Positions 1 through 5,888 are shown, counted from the stretch's first letter. The stretch is DNA of 5,888 nucleotides from Candidatus Margulisiibacteriota bacterium (GCA_018817195.1 JAHIUL010000205.1:1-5888), one strand, 5' to 3'. The notes: generated from the sequence alone by a model not told the origin. Translations and numbers: made by a program.

Positions 1-537
1 GCCGGGGCTGACAATAAGTTAACTACAGCTATGAAGTCAGTGGGCGAAGCCATGTCAATTGGCCGCACTTTTAAGGAATCCTTGCAAAAAGGTTTACGTT
101 CACTTGAGATTAAGGTTTTTGGTTTAGAAGGTCCCAAAACAGACCCCACGCAGGAAGAACTGGAATCAGAGCTGCGCTTTGCTGGCGCGGACCGGATTTT
201 TTATGTGAAGCATGCCTTGGAAAAGGGGATGACGCTTGATCAAATCTTTGAGCTGACCATGATTGACCGCTGGTTTTTACATAATATGAAAGAATTAGTT
301 GAGTTTGAGCAAAAATTAAAAGGGTATAAGGGTAAAAAAGTTACTGCCCAGGTTCTGCTTGAGGCAAAGGCCATGGGTTTTTCTGACCGTCAATTATGCA
401 GTTTTTGGGACATGAAGGAGTCTGAGGTTTATAGATTGCGCCAGGAATTGAATGTTATGCCGGAATTTAAGCAGGTTGATACTTGTGCGGCTGAGTTTGA
501 GGCTTATACGCCGTATTATTATTCAACTTATTCTTAA
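1..537 (+). CDS. carB: Carbamoyl-phosphate synthase large subunit, N-terminal half (5' end outside window; split gene)
   Basis: The reading frame is open from base 1 and the first codons (AGADNKLTTAMKSVGEAM) are already CarB sequence, so the true start lies upstream and the ATG at 31 is internal. The visible 178 residues match the end of the carboxyphosphate-forming ATP-grasp domain (MKSVGEAMSIGRTF) followed by the helical oligomerisation domain (AGADRIFYVKHALEKG, IDRWFLHNMKELV) and its hallmark end, VDTCAAEFEAYTPYYYSTY. By comparison with the E. coli protein as I remember it (about 1073 residues), this covers roughly residues 370-545. Translation stops at TAA 535-537, exactly where the second, carbamoyl-phosphate-forming half would begin, and no trace of that half follows in any frame. 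Known split CarB proteins (Aquifex, Methanocaldococcus) are encoded as two genes, so I infer a natural split rather than a nonsense mutation. CarB makes carbamoyl phosphate from glutamine-derived ammonia, bicarbonate and ATP in the cytoplasm, for pyrimidine and arginine synthesis. The partner half is not in this window. Confidence 0.93.
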   Translation, partial: AGADNKLTTAMKSVGEAMSIGRTFKESLQKGLRSLEIKVFGLEGPKTDPTQEELESELRFAGADRIFYVKHALEKGMTLDQIFELTMIDRWFLHNMKELVEFEQKLKGYKGKKVTAQVLLEAKAMGFSDRQLCSFWDMKESEVYRLRQELNVMPEFKQVDTCAAEFEAYTPYYYSTYS

Positions 538-541
538 GGGG
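536..541 (+). promoter_or_regulatory. Shine-Dalgarno for the membrane-protein gene, overlapping the carB stop
   Basis: AAGGGG begins on the last two bases of the carB stop codon and sits 5 nt before the ATG at 547. It is only 2 nt from the in-frame TTG at 544, which favours 547 as the start. The overlap implies co-transcription and probably coupled translation with carB. Confidence 0.7.
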
Positions 542-546
542 TTTTG

Positions 547-1287
547 ATGAAGATCCATCGCTGGCAGATATTATTAGGTTTGGCTTTAATTCTTGCGTCA
601 GTTGGCTTGTATTTTTTACACTACGTTATTTTTCACGATGCTCATCATATTTTTATTTATTTAGTAGGCGATTTAGCCTTTTTGCCGATAGAAGTTCTTT
701 TGGTAACCATAATTGTTCACGAACTGTTAGGTTATCGTGAGAAAAGATCGCGCTTAGAAAAGCTCAATATGGTTATTGGCGCTTTTTTTAGCGAGGTTGG
801 CACAAAGCTGCTGGTGCTTTTCTCTGATTTTGATCCAAACTTAAGTGTTATCAGGGAAGATTTAATTGTTTCTGATTATTGGACCAGCAATGAATTTGAT
901 AATGTTGAAAAAAAATTGCGCGGGTATGAATATGAAATTGAAATAAATAAGGTTGATTTGGAGCATCTGCGGCATTTACTGGCAGAAAAAAAAGAATTCT
1001 TGGTCCATTTATTGGAGAACCAAAATTTACTGGAACATGAATCCTTCACTGATTTGCTCTGGGCAGTATTCCACCTGGCTGAGGAGTTAACTGCCCGCAA
1101 AAAAGTTAAAGATTTGCCCAAGAATGACCTTGAGCATATAAAGATAGATGTCAGACGTGTTTATGTTCAATTGGTTAACCAATGGCTTGATTACATGAAG
1201 CATTTAAAGAAAAACTATCCTTATTTATTCTCCCTGGCCATGAGGACCAACCCCTTTGATGAGTCTGCCGCGCCTGAAGTAAAATAA
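547..1287 (+). CDS. Uncharacterised two-helix inner-membrane protein with long cytoplasmic helical domain
   Basis: I do not recognise a named family. The start at ATG 547 (246 residues) is preferred to the TTG one codon earlier because of the spacing to AAGGGG at 536-541. Two hydrophobic helices are clear, at about residues 7-29 and 34-61, joined by a very short His-rich turn (HDAHH). The two helices and short loop predict a hairpin with both termini in the cytoplasm. A positively charged stretch (GYREKRSRLEK, about 62-72) follows the second helix and fits the positive-inside rule. The remaining ~175 residues are hydrophilic, strongly charged and largely helical, including a likely coiled-coil stretch at about 118-165. 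The C-terminus carries YPYLFSLAMRTNPFD (about 224-238). My recollection is that similar hypothetical proteins with this ending occur in several environmental bacteria, but I could not check. It lies 9 nt after carB, presumably in the same transcript. That suggests shared expression, not a shared pathway. No catalytic motif is visible. Confidence 0.85.
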   Translation: MKIHRWQILLGLALILASVGLYFLHYVIFHDAHHIFIYLVGDLAFLPIEVLLVTIIVHELLGYREKRSRLEKLNMVIGAFFSEVGTKLLVLFSDFDPNLSVIREDLIVSDYWTSNEFDNVEKKLRGYEYEIEINKVDLEHLRHLLAEKKEFLVHLLENQNLLEHESFTDLLWAVFHLAEELTARKKVKDLPKNDLEHIKIDVRRVYVQLVNQWLDYMKHLKKNYPYLFSLAMRTNPFDESAAPEVK

Positions 1288-1307
1288 GCCTATTTTTGAA
1301 ATTTCTC

Positions 1308-1327
1308 AATCTATCTGGCGATAGATT
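1308..1327 (+). promoter_or_regulatory. Perfect 8-bp hairpin / possible -10 element just upstream of the beta-CASP gene
   Basis: AATCTATC (1308-1315) and GATAGATT (1320-1327) are perfect reverse complements around a TGGC loop, ending 6 nt before the ATG at 1334. No T-tract follows, so it is not an intrinsic terminator. No Shine-Dalgarno is visible before the ATG. The right arm also contains TAGATT (1322-1327), a 4-of-6 match to a -10 box at the same 6-nt distance from the start codon as the strong rarA promoter. The site could therefore be a 5'-UTR hairpin, an operator, or part of a leaderless promoter. The inverted repeat is directly seen; its role is inferred. Confidence 0.4.
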
Positions 1328-1333
1328 AGTGCT

Positions 1334-2617
1334 ATGAGTGCTGTAAGAGCTGCGGATAAAAGAATATACAATCGCCCTATTAAATTTGTCTCTTTGGCCG
1401 GCGGCAGGGAAATCGGCCGTCATTCCCACTATCTTAGTATTGGAAAGTTAAAAATATTGGTTGATCCAGGGGTGCAAGCAAACGGCCATGCCAGGCCGAT
1501 TGATGTAAAAGATTTGCATGGATTGAATTTTATATTTTTAACCCACGCACATTTAGACCATATTGGTTCCTTAATAGATGTTATGTTGGTCAATCCTCAC
1601 ACCCGCGTTTGCGCCACGCGCGCGACCAGGGCTCTGGCTTCAATTATTCTTAAAAAATCAAATTTAACCCGAGGGAGATATTCTGAGGAGGAAATTGATA
1701 GGTGTATTAATCGGATTAAAACTGTTCACTGTGAGGAAGAAATTCATATGGGCAAAGGGATTTATGCCAGGTTTATTGATGCTGGGCATATATTAGGATC
1801 AGCCTCCATTGTTATTTGCGCGCCTGAGGGCAATATCATGATTACCGGGGATTTTGCCACTGAGGATAGAGGGGTGCTTTTTCCTTTTCGCCGTCCGGAT
1901 ATGGACTTACGAGCGTTGATTACAGAAGGCAGTTTGGTTGGCTTATCAATGCCTTCTGCGGCCAGGGAGCGGGATTCTTTTATGTCGCATTTAAGAGGAA
2001 ACATAAATGAGGACCGTAACGTTGTAGTAGCTGCCACTCCCCTGGGGGTATTTCAGGAATACGCTATGTTGATGCCTCAACTGCAACAAGATGGCTTGCT
2101 GCCTTCTTTCCCAATATTTTTAAATGCCAATCTCAGGGAAGCTTTTAAAATATATTTGCGCTACTACGAGAGTTTAGCTCTGGCAGCCAAGTTGCCCAAG
2201 GAATCATTTGCTGGTTTTATGGTCCTTGAGCCTTTGGACAAAAAAGTTGATGTTAGTAAAATGAGCCCGTTTTGCTTAATTGCTGGGCCATCTAACTTAA
2301 AATGGGAATTCCCCAACGGTTTTGTCAGGCAGGTCATTATGCAGGGTGGTTATTTAATTGCTGATAACCGTTATACGGAATCACTCATTTACCGGCGGGT
2401 TAGCAGGCGAGGCAAAGACAGGATTAAACCAGAACAGATCATGCGCATGTGCTCCAGCAATCATGTGACAGAACCCGACTTAAATTCCTTAATTGATGAA
2501 ATGCGGCCGCATAAAACAGTTTTTGTTCATGGGATGCCCAGGAGTTTAAGGCGGTTTGCTCGTGAGCTTTCTGGTGTGGCTATGGTTTCCAGAATAAAAG
2601 AATTTATTAATCTCTAG
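1334..2617 (+). CDS. Metallo-beta-lactamase / beta-CASP ribonuclease-like protein (YSH1/CPSF-type)
   Basis: This predicted 427-residue cytoplasmic RNA nuclease has the length usual for single-domain bacterial and archaeal beta-CASP nucleases, with no KH domain and no RNase J C-terminal extension. An in-frame TAG at 1322-1324 and the lack of nearer alternatives fix the start at 1334. The N-terminus GGREIGRHSHYL fits the family's opening strand. All seven metal-binding or catalytic positions appear present: motif 1 D44 (LVDPG), motif 2 HAHLDH at 71-76, motif 3 H152 (GHILGSAS), motif 4 D173 (TGDF), motif A E198 (TEGS), motif B H377 (SSNH) and motif C H399 (FVHG). Several family signatures are altered: the usual E-G/S-T-Y-G after motif 4 reads EGSLVG, the A-L-G-R-x-Q-E segment reads PLGVFQE (237-242), and the S-G-M-x-x-G-G loop near 318-329 reads GPSNLKWEFPNG. 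Activity is therefore likely but substrate handling may differ. It lies 46 bp after the membrane-protein gene and overlaps the convergent rarA by 11 bp. Confidence 0.88.
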   Translation: MSAVRAADKRIYNRPIKFVSLAGGREIGRHSHYLSIGKLKILVDPGVQANGHARPIDVKDLHGLNFIFLTHAHLDHIGSLIDVMLVNPHTRVCATRATRALASIILKKSNLTRGRYSEEEIDRCINRIKTVHCEEEIHMGKGIYARFIDAGHILGSASIVICAPEGNIMITGDFATEDRGVLFPFRRPDMDLRALITEGSLVGLSMPSAARERDSFMSHLRGNINEDRNVVVAATPLGVFQEYAMLMPQLQQDGLLPSFPIFLNANLREAFKIYLRYYESLALAAKLPKESFAGFMVLEPLDKKVDVSKMSPFCLIAGPSNLKWEFPNGFVRQVIMQGGYLIADNRYTESLIYRRVSRRGKDRIKPEQIMRMCSSNHVTEPDLNSLIDEMRPHKTVFVHGMPRSLRRFARELSGVAMVSRIKEFINL

Positions 2618-3932
2618 ATCTTAGCGTCTTTTCTATCTCATCCATGCGTGCTTTTATCTTCTTCTCATACCCAATATCTTTAGGGTTATAATATTTTCTT
2701 TTAACTGGTAAATAATCCAAAGCTACAACGCCGCCTTCGTAGTTGTGGGCGTATTTGTAACCTTGGCCTTTGCCTAGTGCCTTTTCACCTTTGTAAACAG
2801 CATTTTGTAAGTGTTTTGGCACTTCCAGAGTTGGATTCTCTTTTACATCTTTTAGCGCAGCATCAATTCCCAGGTAAGCGGCATTGCTTTTAGGAGCCGT
2901 TGCCACATAAACTGCGGCTTGAGCTAAGGGAATTCTGGCTTCTGGCATGCCAACAAATTCCGCAGCTTGCATAGCGGAGTTTGCTACGACTAACGCTAAT
3001 GGATCAGCATTGCCAACGTCTTCTGCGGCGCAGATAACAATTCTCCTGGCAATAAATCTTGGGTCTTCTCCTGCGTAAATCATTTTAGCTAAGTAATAAA
3101 GAACAGCATCAGGATCAGAGCCTCTCATCGATTTAATAAATGCAGAAATCGTGTTGTAGTGGCCTTCGCCTTTTTTATCATAAACAACTGCTTTTTTCTG
3201 AATAGATTCTTCAGCAACTTTTAAAGTGAAGTTAATCACACCACTTTTGTTTGGTGAAGTGGAAAGCACCCCAAGTTCTAAAGCAGATAGGGCGCGCCGC
3301 GCATCGCCATCTGATAATTTTGCTAAATGTTCAAGCGCCTTGTCATCTATTTTAATCTTTTTGCCACCCAGGCCCCTTTCTTTATCAGCTAAAGCCTTTT
3401 TAATCAGGTCTTTTAAGTTATCAACGGTTAATGGTTTAAGTTCAAATATGTTAGAACGCGAAACAAGAGCGGAGTTAACGTAAAAGAAAGGATTTTCTGT
3501 TGTAGCCCCGATCAAAATCATATTGCCTTCTTCAACGTCAGGTAGTAAGGCATCTTGTTGAAGTTTGTTAAAGCGATGGATTTCGTCTAAGAACAAGATT
3601 GTTTTAGATTTATAATGTTTAATCCTATCTTTAGCCGCCAAACTAACTTTACGGATGTCTTCAACCTTGGCAACTGAGGCGTTGAGCCATTCAAAATAAC
3701 CTTTAGTGGAATTGGCAATCACGCGAGCAATCGCTGTTTTACCAGTTCCAGGCGGGCCGTAGAGGATAACTGAGGCAACTTTGTCAGTTTCAATTAGTCT
3801 TCTTAAGAGATTTCCTTGTCCAATTACACTCTCTTGCCCAACAATCTCATCAATTGTCCTGGGAGCCATGCGGTAAGGGAGGGGAGCATTTTTGCTCTTA
3901 TATTGCTTTTCGTTGGCATCGAAGAGATCCAT
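2607..3932 (-). CDS. rarA: Replication-associated recombination protein RarA (MgsA), AAA+ ATPase
   Basis: This complete 441-residue protein is close to the length of E. coli RarA. RarA-family proteins are clamp-loader-like AAA+ ATPases that act at stalled replication forks and associate with SSB. The N-terminus PLPYRMAPRTIDEIVGQESV is the typical family opening, which supports the ATG at 3930-3932. Walker A is GPPGTGKT (59-66), Walker B is ILFLDE (112-117) followed by the family IHRFNKLQQDALLP, sensor 1 is ATTENP (143-148), the probable arginine finger is R159 in LVSRS, and sensor 2 is GDARRAL (209-215). Residues from about 256 form the RarA-specific C-terminal helical oligomerisation domain (SMRGSDPDAVLYYLA, AAEDVGNADP, GMPEARIPLAQ). 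The gene follows batD on the same strand after 162 bp containing a long palindrome, and it has its own extended -10 promoter (3939-3947). That promoter places the mRNA 5' end at or next to the ATG, and no Shine-Dalgarno is seen. Its 3' end overlaps the convergent beta-CASP gene. Confidence 0.97.
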   Translation of the reverse strand: MDLFDANEKQYKSKNAPLPYRMAPRTIDEIVGQESVIGQGNLLRRLIETDKVASVILYGPPGTGKTAIARVIANSTKGYFEWLNASVAKVEDIRKVSLAAKDRIKHYKSKTILFLDEIHRFNKLQQDALLPDVEEGNMILIGATTENPFFYVNSALVSRSNIFELKPLTVDNLKDLIKKALADKERGLGGKKIKIDDKALEHLAKLSDGDARRALSALELGVLSTSPNKSGVINFTLKVAEESIQKKAVVYDKKGEGHYNTISAFIKSMRGSDPDAVLYYLAKMIYAGEDPRFIARRIVICAAEDVGNADPLALVVANSAMQAAEFVGMPEARIPLAQAAVYVATAPKSNAAYLGIDAALKDVKENPTLEVPKHLQNAVYKGEKALGKGQGYKYAHNYEGGVVALDYLPVKRKYYNPKDIGYEKKIKARMDEIEKTLRSRD

Positions 3933-3938
3933 ATATTA

Positions 3939-3947
3939 ATTATAGCA
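3939..3947 (-). promoter_or_regulatory. Extended -10 promoter for rarA, probably giving a leaderless mRNA
   Basis: On the minus strand the bases read TGCTATAAT, a perfect extended -10 element, followed by only six nucleotides (TAATAT) before the rarA ATG. Transcription normally starts 6-7 nt after the -10 box, so the transcript would begin at or within a base of the start codon. No Shine-Dalgarno fits in that gap. The position of a -35 box (about 3961-3967) falls in the end of the neighbouring palindrome and reads roughly CCCGGT, unlike TTGACA, so the TG extension presumably compensates. Confidence 0.72.
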
Positions 3948-3958
3948 TGATTATGAGA

Positions 3959-4092
3959 GGGACCGGGATATCAGGGGGATCTGGAAGTAGGGGGATCAGA
4001 GTATCCGGGGATCAGGGATATTATTAGATAGTGTCCCGGTTCCCCTGATCTCCAGATCTCCCTACTTCCGGATTTCCTGATCACCGGGTCCC
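3959..4092. repeat. 134-nt imperfect palindrome rich in GATC and CCGG (candidate dispersed intergenic element)
   Basis: Left arm 3959-4020 and right arm 4032-4092 are complementary around an 11-nt loop (TTATTAGATAG, 4021-4031). By hand alignment 46 of about 61 positions are Watson-Crick pairs, with a single one-base bulge near 3976. The best blocks are GGAAGTAGGG (3983-3992) with CCCTACTTCC (4060-4069), GGGACC (3959-3964) with GGTCCC (4087-4092), and ATCAGG (3970-3975) with CCTGAT (4076-4081). Six GATC and five CCGG sites fall inside it. It has no long open frame and no T-tract like that of an intrinsic terminator. It fills nearly the whole batD-rarA gap, beginning 2 nt after the batD stop and ending 12 nt short of the rarA extended -10. 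Its base composition is visibly more G/C-rich than its surroundings. A MITE- or REP-like mobile palindrome is the likeliest class. In RNA it would form a long hairpin that could protect the batD 3' end or hinder read-through into rarA. Confidence 0.8.
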
Positions 4093-4094
4093 CT

Positions 4095-5885
4095 TCACTG
4101 TTTCTCAATTAAAATTATCAGGTTTTCAGCAATTTTTGCTAAATCTGTTGCCTTTGCTGGGGTAAGAGACGAAGGCGTAAAGCGGATAAAATCGCATTCA
4201 GAAATGAAATTTTCAACTTGTTTTTGGATTTCTTCGGAGATCCCTTTGCCTGACAGGATGTCTTTTAGCTGATCAGTTGTAATGCCGGCTGCTGAAAAGT
4301 TATATTTATCACCTAAATAATGCGTTGAGGCATAGAATATTTCCGCTATAAATTCTTTTAATTTGTTTTGTTTAATTAAATTGTAGGACTTCTTGAGTTT
4401 CTTTTTAGCTAGCTTTAAAGCGCGATTATATCTGGCTTTAGCTGGATCTGCTGCAATGTTTGCTTTGTATTTGTTAAAACTAAAAAATGATAAGGCAGAA
4501 ACGATGATTAGGAATAATGGAACTAGAAAATAGGTTGAAGTAATTGTTTTAATAATTAGTCTGGCGATCTTTCTCCAGGGAATAACTATATTTACTGTAT
4601 TGTTCTGAGAATCATCCTCTGATTGTTCGGTAAATTCCTTGGGCAGAGGAATTGAAGATGGGGAGATGAAGAGATGGAGAGGTTTGCTTTTGATTGTTTT
4701 ATATTGATGTGTTGCCGGGTTAAAGTATGAAAACTCAAAAGCAGGCAGGGTAATTTCTCCATCTTTTAAGGGGATCAGGATTATTTCAAAAGTCTTGCTG
4801 CCGGAAATAGAAGTTGGATTTTTAACCAGGTCTTCAGTGGCTGTAACAGACAGTTTTTTAAACTCTTTTGGCAGATCAATCACAGGTTCGCTGATAGTTT
4901 GAATATTGCCTGTGCCGCTTATTTTAGCAATGATTTGAATTGGCTTGCCTTGTTCAACTGTTTTATCTTTTAACCAAACGTCCATGCTGTAGCTGCCAAC
5001 TGAACCGCCAAAATTATCTGGCTTGCCGTCTTCCGGCAAAGGCAGGGCACTAATGGTTATAGGTTTTGTCTTAAATGTTTCTGCCGGGCCAAAGGGGTCA
5101 ATTGCTGCTACCAGCGCAGCAGGCCCAATTGTTTGCGGGCCAGAGGTAGTGGGGAAGAGAGCTGTTTTGAAATCCTGCGCCAAATAAGTGTTGCCGTCAA
5201 TTTCAACCTGGCGCTGGTTATTGGTAGCCGGCAGATCAATTGCCCAAAATCCCTTGGTGTCCGGCGGCGAGTAGTTGGGCGAGCTTAAAAGATTAACCCG
5301 CCGGTAAAAAGTAAAAGTTAAGACAATGAGTTCGTTGACATACGGCCGGCTGTTGCTGACTGTGGTTGCAATTTTGATCGGGTCTTCGATGATATCCGGA
5401 TGTGTGATGCTGGGGAAGGGCCGGCGGAAGAAATTATCAAACTCTGCCCAGATATTTGACTGCTTGGGCACAACTTTGACCTGCGGCCGCTGTTTGTTCT
5501 GGCCGGTTGCGCTGGTAATTGACACAGAGATCGGATCAGTTGTGTATTCAGTGCCGTCAACAACGATTTTAGCCTGGCCAATCTGGCCTGTGCCGCGGCT
5601 AGTTGGCTGCAGCGTATAAGTGTAAGCCTTTTGCACGCTGGTCTGACCGTTGATAATCGAAATGTTTGATGATGAGCCAGAAGCAATTGCTCTAAGATTG
5701 GAAAAACTTGGCAAAGCAGGGGACGGCGCTCTGTTTGCGTCTGAACCTGAGATATTTATTGTGTAATTTAGCGTGTCATCAAGCGCCACTGATGTTTTAT
5801 CAACACTAGCGCTAAAATTAATTTCTGCAGCGTTAGCTGTTAGAACCAAGATAAAAATAAATAATATCTGAATAAAGATTCTCAT
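4095..5885 (-). CDS. batD: BatD-family exported, membrane-anchored protein
   Basis: This complete 596-residue protein starts at ATG 5883-5885, and an in-frame TAA immediately before it (5886-5888) rules out a longer form. That TAA could also be the stop of an upstream gene. Residues 1-19 form a signal peptide (hydrophobic core IQILFIFILVL, likely cut after A-N-A). A large periplasmic region of beta-sandwich type follows (about 20-445). It carries the BatD signature segments ITISALPLPEDGKPDNFGG (about 276-294) and KISGTGNIQTISEPVIDLP (about 321-339). One transmembrane helix is seen at about 450-470. A lysine-rich helical cytoplasmic tail follows (AKKKLKKSYNLIKQ, then EFIAEIFYASTHYLG). BatD is named from the Bacteroides aerotolerance operon. 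Its partners there are von Willebrand A-domain proteins (BatA, BatB) and a MoxR ATPase, and its molecular role is not established. Those partners would be expected upstream, beyond base 5888. The family call is firm; a role in oxidative stress here is only by association. Confidence 0.85.
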   Translation of the reverse strand: MRIFIQILFIFILVLTANAAEINFSASVDKTSVALDDTLNYTINISGSDANRAPSPALPSFSNLRAIASGSSSNISIINGQTSVQKAYTYTLQPTSRGTGQIGQAKIVVDGTEYTTDPISVSITSATGQNKQRPQVKVVPKQSNIWAEFDNFFRRPFPSITHPDIIEDPIKIATTVSNSRPYVNELIVLTFTFYRRVNLLSSPNYSPPDTKGFWAIDLPATNNQRQVEIDGNTYLAQDFKTALFPTTSGPQTIGPAALVAAIDPFGPAETFKTKPITISALPLPEDGKPDNFGGSVGSYSMDVWLKDKTVEQGKPIQIIAKISGTGNIQTISEPVIDLPKEFKKLSVTATEDLVKNPTSISGSKTFEIILIPLKDGEITLPAFEFSYFNPATHQYKTIKSKPLHLFISPSSIPLPKEFTEQSEDDSQNNTVNIVIPWRKIARLIIKTITSTYFLVPLFLIIVSALSFFSFNKYKANIAADPAKARYNRALKLAKKKLKKSYNLIKQNKLKEFIAEIFYASTHYLGDKYNFSAAGITTDQLKDILSGKGISEEIQKQVENFISECDFIRFTPSSLTPAKATDLAKIAENLIILIEKQ

Positions 5886-5888
5886 TTA

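Noticed and set aside
544..546. TTG as the start of the membrane-protein gene
   Set aside because: It is only 2 nt from the AAGGGG ribosome site, while the ATG at 547 has a 5-nt gap and is the better codon.
1281..1296. AAAATA / TATTTT inverted repeat as a terminator after the membrane-protein gene
   Set aside because: The 6-bp stem is wholly A-T around a 4-nt loop and would be too weak to terminate transcription; such repeats are expected by chance in AT-rich spacers.
1296..1327. TTGAAA (1296-1301) and TAGATT (1322-1327) as a complete -35/-10 promoter
   Set aside because: The gap is 20 nt rather than about 17 and the -10 match is only 4 of 6, so only the -10 is kept as a possibility.
1762..2037. 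Minus-strand open frame opposite the beta-CASP catalytic core
   Set aside because: It is antisense to motifs 3, 4 and A of a clearly real protein and shows no features of its own.
3959..4017. G-quadruplex from six G-runs on the + strand
   Set aside because: The runs are separated by loops up to 12 nt and compete with a much longer hairpin, so a stable quadruplex is not convincing.
3959..4092. CRISPR array or tandem-repeat locus
   Set aside because: There are no near-identical repeats with unique spacers; the structure is one inverted pair with degenerate short modules.
5318..5686. Open frames on both strands inside the batD coding region
   Set aside because: They lie wholly within a well-supported signal-peptide-bearing BatD frame, have unnatural composition and no family resemblance, and are shadows.

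Overview
The window reads as ordinary bacterial chromosome, moderately AT-rich, with five closely packed genes and one conspicuous intergenic palindrome. The exported BatD-family protein suggests a bacterium with a Gram-negative-type envelope. The BatD and RarA sequences, the unknown membrane protein and the GATC/CCGG-rich intergenic palindrome resemble what I associate with uncultured candidate phyla such as Omnitrophota. That placement is a weak impression from memory, not a demonstrated one.

Left half, + strand (1-2617). The window opens inside a carbamoyl-phosphate synthase large-subunit gene, which stops at 537, exactly where the two homologous halves of full-length CarB normally join. 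It therefore looks like a naturally split carB, N-terminal half. Its stop codon overlaps the Shine-Dalgarno of an uncharacterised two-helix membrane protein (547-1287). After a 46-bp spacer holding a perfect 8-bp hairpin comes a complete but divergent metallo-beta-lactamase/beta-CASP ribonuclease-like protein (1334-2617).

Right half, - strand (2607-5885). A BatD-type exported and membrane-anchored protein (5885 to 4095) lies upstream of rarA, an AAA+ replication-fork maintenance ATPase (3932 to 2607). The 162-bp gap between them holds a 134-nt imperfect palindrome (3959-4092). This is followed by a textbook extended -10 promoter placed so that rarA mRNA would probably be leaderless. The + and - strand units converge and overlap by 11 bp at 2607-2617, with no visible terminator.

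The genes do not form one pathway: pyrimidine/arginine precursor synthesis, RNA processing, replication repair and an envelope protein sit side by side. I see no defence system, mobile element with a transposase, CRISPR array, tRNA or rRNA. The points most worth a second look are the palindromic element, the leaderless-type promoter, the split CarB and the altered beta-CASP signature motifs.
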